Part shown: in pieces, positions 5,091 to 7,616 of the stretch
Numbering within the stretch: the first letter of the stretch is position 1
How the letters are laid out: every line of letters begins with the position of its first letter
Assembly (NCBI GenBank): GCA_021781775.1
Contig: JAJXWE010000060.1
Coordinates: forward strand, 1-7,616
Direction: 5' to 3'
DNA: 7,616 nt
From: Pseudomonadota bacterium
Lineage (GTDB): Bacteria; Pseudomonadota; Gammaproteobacteria; Steroidobacterales; Steroidobacteraceae
Notes under the pieces: model-generated
The model's database searches: none
The model's input: the letters and a program-made list of their open reading frames with translations, nothing else
What the model was told of the DNA's origin: nothing
Made by a program: the position numbers and the translations under genes

Positions 5091-6701
5091 ATGCATCGAC
5101 GCGGATTTTTGCGCGGTGGCGCAGCAAGCCTCGCCGCTGTCGCCCCCTGGCCCCTGGAGTTCACACGCAAGAAACGTCCGCAGGGACCGGCCCTCGGCGT
5201 CACCCACTTCGGTACTCCACGGCCGTTCTCGTTCGCCTCGCTGAAGGCGCTGGCGCGCTCGCTGTCCCTGACCGTCTACAGCGAACCGGTTGCGCCCCTG
5301 CCCCCGGCGATCGCCAAACTCTCCTGGGACCAGTGGGAGTCGATCACCTACCAGCCGCAACGCACGCTGTGGTACGGGGATGACCTGTTCTTCCGCATCC
5401 GCTTCGACCACCTGGGCTTCACCATGACCCGCGCGGTGCGCATGTATGCGCTCGAGCAGGGACTCGCCCGGCAGATCCTGTTCGACCCGAAGCTGTTCGA
5501 TTACAGCCGCTCGGGGCTGAAACCGGCGGACATCCCGGCGACGCTCGGCTTCTCCGGCTTCAACGTGCTCTTCCACACCAACTGGACGGACGACCGGGCG
5601 GTGTTCCAGGGCGCCTCGTACTTCCGCGCCGTCGACGGCACCGGACAGTACGGGATGTCCCAGCGCGGGCTGGCCATCGACACAGGCATGCCGCAGCCGG
5701 AGGAGTTTCCGGACTTCGTCGCGTTCTATCTGGAGAAGCCGGCGCGCGAATCGACGCTGCTCACCGTCTACGCGCTGCTCGATTCCCCGAGTGTCGCCGG
5801 CGCCTACCGGTTCATCATCGACGTCGCCAGCACCCTGGTGATGGACGTGGACTTCACGCTCTATCCGCGGCGGCAGATCGCGCGGCTCGGCATCGCGCCG
5901 GGCACCAGCATGTATCTGGTCGGGGAGAACGACCACCGGGTCGCCGACGACTGGCGGCCGCAGATCCACGATTCCGACGGCCTGCAGATGCACACCGGTG
6001 TCGGGGAGTGGATCTGGCGGCCGCTCACCAATCCGGGCACGCTGCGCGTGAACGCCTACCTGGACGACGATCCGCGCGGCTTCGGCCTGATGCAGCGCGA
6101 TCACCGGTTCGCCGACTATCAGGACGACGGCGTCTGGTACAACCGCCGACCCAGCTGCTGGGTGGCGCCAAAGGGCGCATGGGGCAAGGGGGCGGTCATG
6201 CTGGTGGAGATTCCGACCATCGATGAGACGATGGACAACATCGTGGCGTTCTGGAATCCGGCCGAGGAGATCGTGCCCGGCCGCGATTACACCTACGGCT
6301 ACCGTCTCTACTGGTGCCAGGAGAATCCCTTCAAGCCCCCGCTGGCGCAAGTGCAGGCCACGCGCGACGGCATCGGCGGCATCGTCGGCCAGAAGCGCAC
6401 CGAGTTCTCCTGGCGCTTCGTGGTGGATTTCGTCGGCGGCGACCTGTCCATGCTCACCGCCAGCGATCAGGTGGACGCCGTGGTGAGCGCCTCGCAGGGG
6501 CACGTGCAGCTGGTCTCCGCGCGGCCGCTTGTGCCGATCAAGGGCTGGCGGGCGATGTTCGACCTGGTGCCGGGCGCAGCACAGCAGCAGATCGATCTGC
6601 GGCTGTACCTGGCGCTGAACGGCCAGGCGCTCACCGAGACCTGGATGTATCAGTACACGCCGCCCTCGCCCGCCGCGCAGCGCCAGTACCTTGAAGGCTG
6701 A
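5091..6701 (+). CDS. opgD: Periplasmic glucan biosynthesis protein D (OpgD / MdoD), GH186 family, Tat-exported
   Basis: OpgD is the periplasmic paralogue of OpgG. In E. coli it is reported as a beta-1,2-glucanase of family GH186 that controls glucan length, and a Xanthomonas OpgD is reported to form an alpha-1,6-cyclised beta-1,2-glucan. The product is 536 residues (E. coli 551). It opens with HRRGFLRGG (2-10), a twin-arginine motif, then a short hydrophobic stretch; the cleavage site is not obvious. Domain blocks include GASYFRAVDGTGQYGMSQRG (174-193), AIDTGMPQPEEFP (195-207), IHDSDGLQMHTGVGEWIWRP (292-311), DDDPRGFGLMQRDHRF (325-340) and LTETWMYQY (514-522). DDGVWYNRRPS (345-355) matches the OpgD subtype (E. 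coli DIMGWYNKRPS). Asp294 and Asp382 (in DNIVAFW) are 88 residues apart, the spacing I recall for the E. coli acid/base pair Asp300/Asp388, so the active site looks intact. The gene starts 19 bases after opgH behind a strong Shine-Dalgarno. Confidence 0.93.
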   Translation: MHRRGFLRGGAASLAAVAPWPLEFTRKKRPQGPALGVTHFGTPRPFSFASLKALARSLSLTVYSEPVAPLPPAIAKLSWDQWESITYQPQRTLWYGDDLFFRIRFDHLGFTMTRAVRMYALEQGLARQILFDPKLFDYSRSGLKPADIPATLGFSGFNVLFHTNWTDDRAVFQGASYFRAVDGTGQYGMSQRGLAIDTGMPQPEEFPDFVAFYLEKPARESTLLTVYALLDSPSVAGAYRFIIDVASTLVMDVDFTLYPRRQIARLGIAPGTSMYLVGENDHRVADDWRPQIHDSDGLQMHTGVGEWIWRPLTNPGTLRVNAYLDDDPRGFGLMQRDHRFADYQDDGVWYNRRPSCWVAPKGAWGKGAVMLVEIPTIDETMDNIVAFWNPAEEIVPGRDYTYGYRLYWCQENPFKPPLAQVQATRDGIGGIVGQKRTEFSWRFVVDFVGGDLSMLTASDQVDAVVSASQGHVQLVSARPLVPIKGWRAMFDLVPGAAQQQIDLRLYLALNGQALTETWMYQYTPPSPAAQRQYLEG

Positions 6702-6710
6702 GCGTCGCGC

Positions 6711-6738
6711 GGCGGTACGCCGGCCTGCGGGTGCCGCC
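6711..6738 (+). other. Weak inverted repeat between opgD and the methyltransferase gene
   Basis: GGCGGTAC (6711-6718) can pair with GTGCCGCC (6731-6738) over eight positions, one of them G-U, around a 12-base loop. There is no T-run after it. It begins 10 bases after the opgD stop, so it could be a weak terminator or a 3'-end stabilising hairpin that separates the glucan genes from the next gene, but such repeats are common by chance in GC-rich DNA. Confidence 0.25.
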
Positions 6739-6769
6739 GGGGGTACCCAGATCGGCCAACGGACCGCAC

Positions 6770-7616
6770 ATGGCCCGTAGCGAGCACCTGGCAACCGGCG
6801 ATGTCTGGTCGCAATGGCTGCTGCACCGGCGCCACGCCGGCGATCCGCACTACGAGCAGGCCATGCGCGCGCTCGTCGACCGCTACATCGAACGGGTACT
6901 CGAGGGAGCGCAGCTCACCGCCGGTCAGAGCATCGCGGACGTCGGGACGGGCGAGGGGCTGCTCGCCCTGCGGGCCATCGAGCGGACGGCCGGTGCGCTG
7001 CGGGTGTGGCTGACTGATATCTCAGGGCCGCTGCTGCAGCACGCGCGCGAACAGGCGCTCGCACGCGGGGTGGCAGACCGGTGCGCGTTCCTGCAGGCCC
7101 CCGCCGATCGGCTCGAGGGCATCGCCGATGCATCGCTCGATGCGGTCTGCACGCGTTCGGTGCTCGCGTACGTGCCCGACAAGGTCGCCGCGCTGCGCGA
7201 GTTCCACCGGGTGCTCAAGCCCGGGGGCCGCATTTCGCTCGCCGAGCCAGTGTTCCTCGACGAGGCGGTGGCCGCGCAGGCGATCCGCACCGTGATCGAG
7301 ACCACCTCACCTGCGGCGCTCAATCCCATGATGCGCCTGCTGCACCGCTGGAAGGCGGCGCAGTATCCGGACACGGAGGAGAAGATACGCGCCAGCGCGA
7401 TCGCCAGCTATTCCGAGCGCGACCTGCCACGCTTCGCGCAGGCAGCCGGTTTCGCCGAGGTGCATCTGGAGCTGCACATCGATACCTACCCCTCGATCAT
7501 GCGCTCCTGGGACGTGTTCCTCGAGAGCGCCCCGCACCCGCTCGCCCCGCCGCTGAGTCGCATCATGGCCGAGCAGTTCAGCGCCGAGGAGCGCGAGCTG
7601 TTCGAGCGCACCATGC
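6770..7616 (+). CDS. Class I SAM-dependent methyltransferase, substrate unknown (3' end missing)
   Basis: The frame from ATG 6770 stays open to the window edge, giving 282 residues without a stop. Residues about 50-160 form a Rossmann methyltransferase domain: motif I SIADVGTGEG (54-63) for S-adenosylmethionine, acidic Asp83 after strand 2 (LTDIS), LDAVCTRSVLAYV (123-135) at strand 4, and HRVLKPGGRISLAEP (146-160), the usual Methyltransf_11/25 ending. The N-terminal DVWSQWLLHRRHAGDP (11-26) resembles a family of small-molecule type methyltransferases I know from many actinobacterial and chloroflexi genomes, without a defined substrate. Residues 160-282 form a helical C-terminal part that may bind the acceptor. 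No signal peptide or membrane segment is seen, so it is cytoplasmic. The Shine-Dalgarno is weak (GGA at 6761-6763); GTG 6731 is a less likely in-frame start. It lies 68 bases after opgD on the same strand and could be co-transcribed, but nothing in the sequence links it to glucans. Confidence 0.85.
   Translation, partial: MARSEHLATGDVWSQWLLHRRHAGDPHYEQAMRALVDRYIERVLEGAQLTAGQSIADVGTGEGLLALRAIERTAGALRVWLTDISGPLLQHAREQALARGVADRCAFLQAPADRLEGIADASLDAVCTRSVLAYVPDKVAALREFHRVLKPGGRISLAEPVFLDEAVAAQAIRTVIETTSPAALNPMMRLLHRWKAAQYPDTEEKIRASAIASYSERDLPRFAQAAGFAEVHLELHIDTYPSIMRSWDVFLESAPHPLAPPLSRIMAEQFSAEERELFERTM

Noticed and set aside
5025..6794. Open frame of 589 codons on the minus strand opposite opgD
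   Set aside because: Same kind of shadow; composition is dominated by His, Arg, Val and Ala with no domain, and it crosses three plus-strand genes or gene ends.

Overview
The window is strongly GC-rich bacterial chromosome, and every gene in it is a recognisable proteobacterial family. The divergent ratA / smpB pair, followed by ssrA with an ANDDNFALAA tag, is the order known from Gammaproteobacteria. Together with the osmoregulated periplasmic glucan (OPG) genes it points to a high-GC gammaproteobacterium; genus and species cannot be read from the sequence.

Layout. Positions 1-173 (minus strand) hold the 5' part of ratA, which runs off the left edge. smpB (281-751) diverges from it, with a TACAAT -10-like box in the intergenic stretch. 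The tmRNA gene ssrA (876-1228) follows on the same strand and ends in an encoded CCA; a 15-bp perfect hairpin lies just past it. Thus both partners of trans-translation, SmpB and tmRNA, sit within about 950 bases. Positions 1275-1547 are non-coding leader with no firm signal.

The remainder is a plus-strand OPG operon, opgG (1548-3110), opgH (3080-5071) and opgD (5091-6701), then a methyltransferase gene (from 6770) that runs off the right edge. OpgH is the inner-membrane glucosyltransferase that polymerises beta-1,2-glucan from UDP-glucose. OpgG and OpgD are paralogous periplasmic proteins that trim, branch or cyclise the glucan. opgG and opgH overlap by 31 bases and opgH and opgD are 19 bases apart, so the three are very likely co-transcribed. 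E. coli, by contrast, has opgGH together and opgD elsewhere.

Most notable points: OpgG has Tyr where the GH186 catalytic general acid Asp is expected, while OpgD keeps it; OpgH lacks the long cytoplasmic N-terminus that in E. coli inhibits FtsZ; the two paralogues appear to use different export routes (Sec for OpgG, Tat for OpgD). I see no mobile element, CRISPR array, tRNA other than the tmRNA, or wholly unknown system; the interest lies in how a known pathway is arranged and altered.
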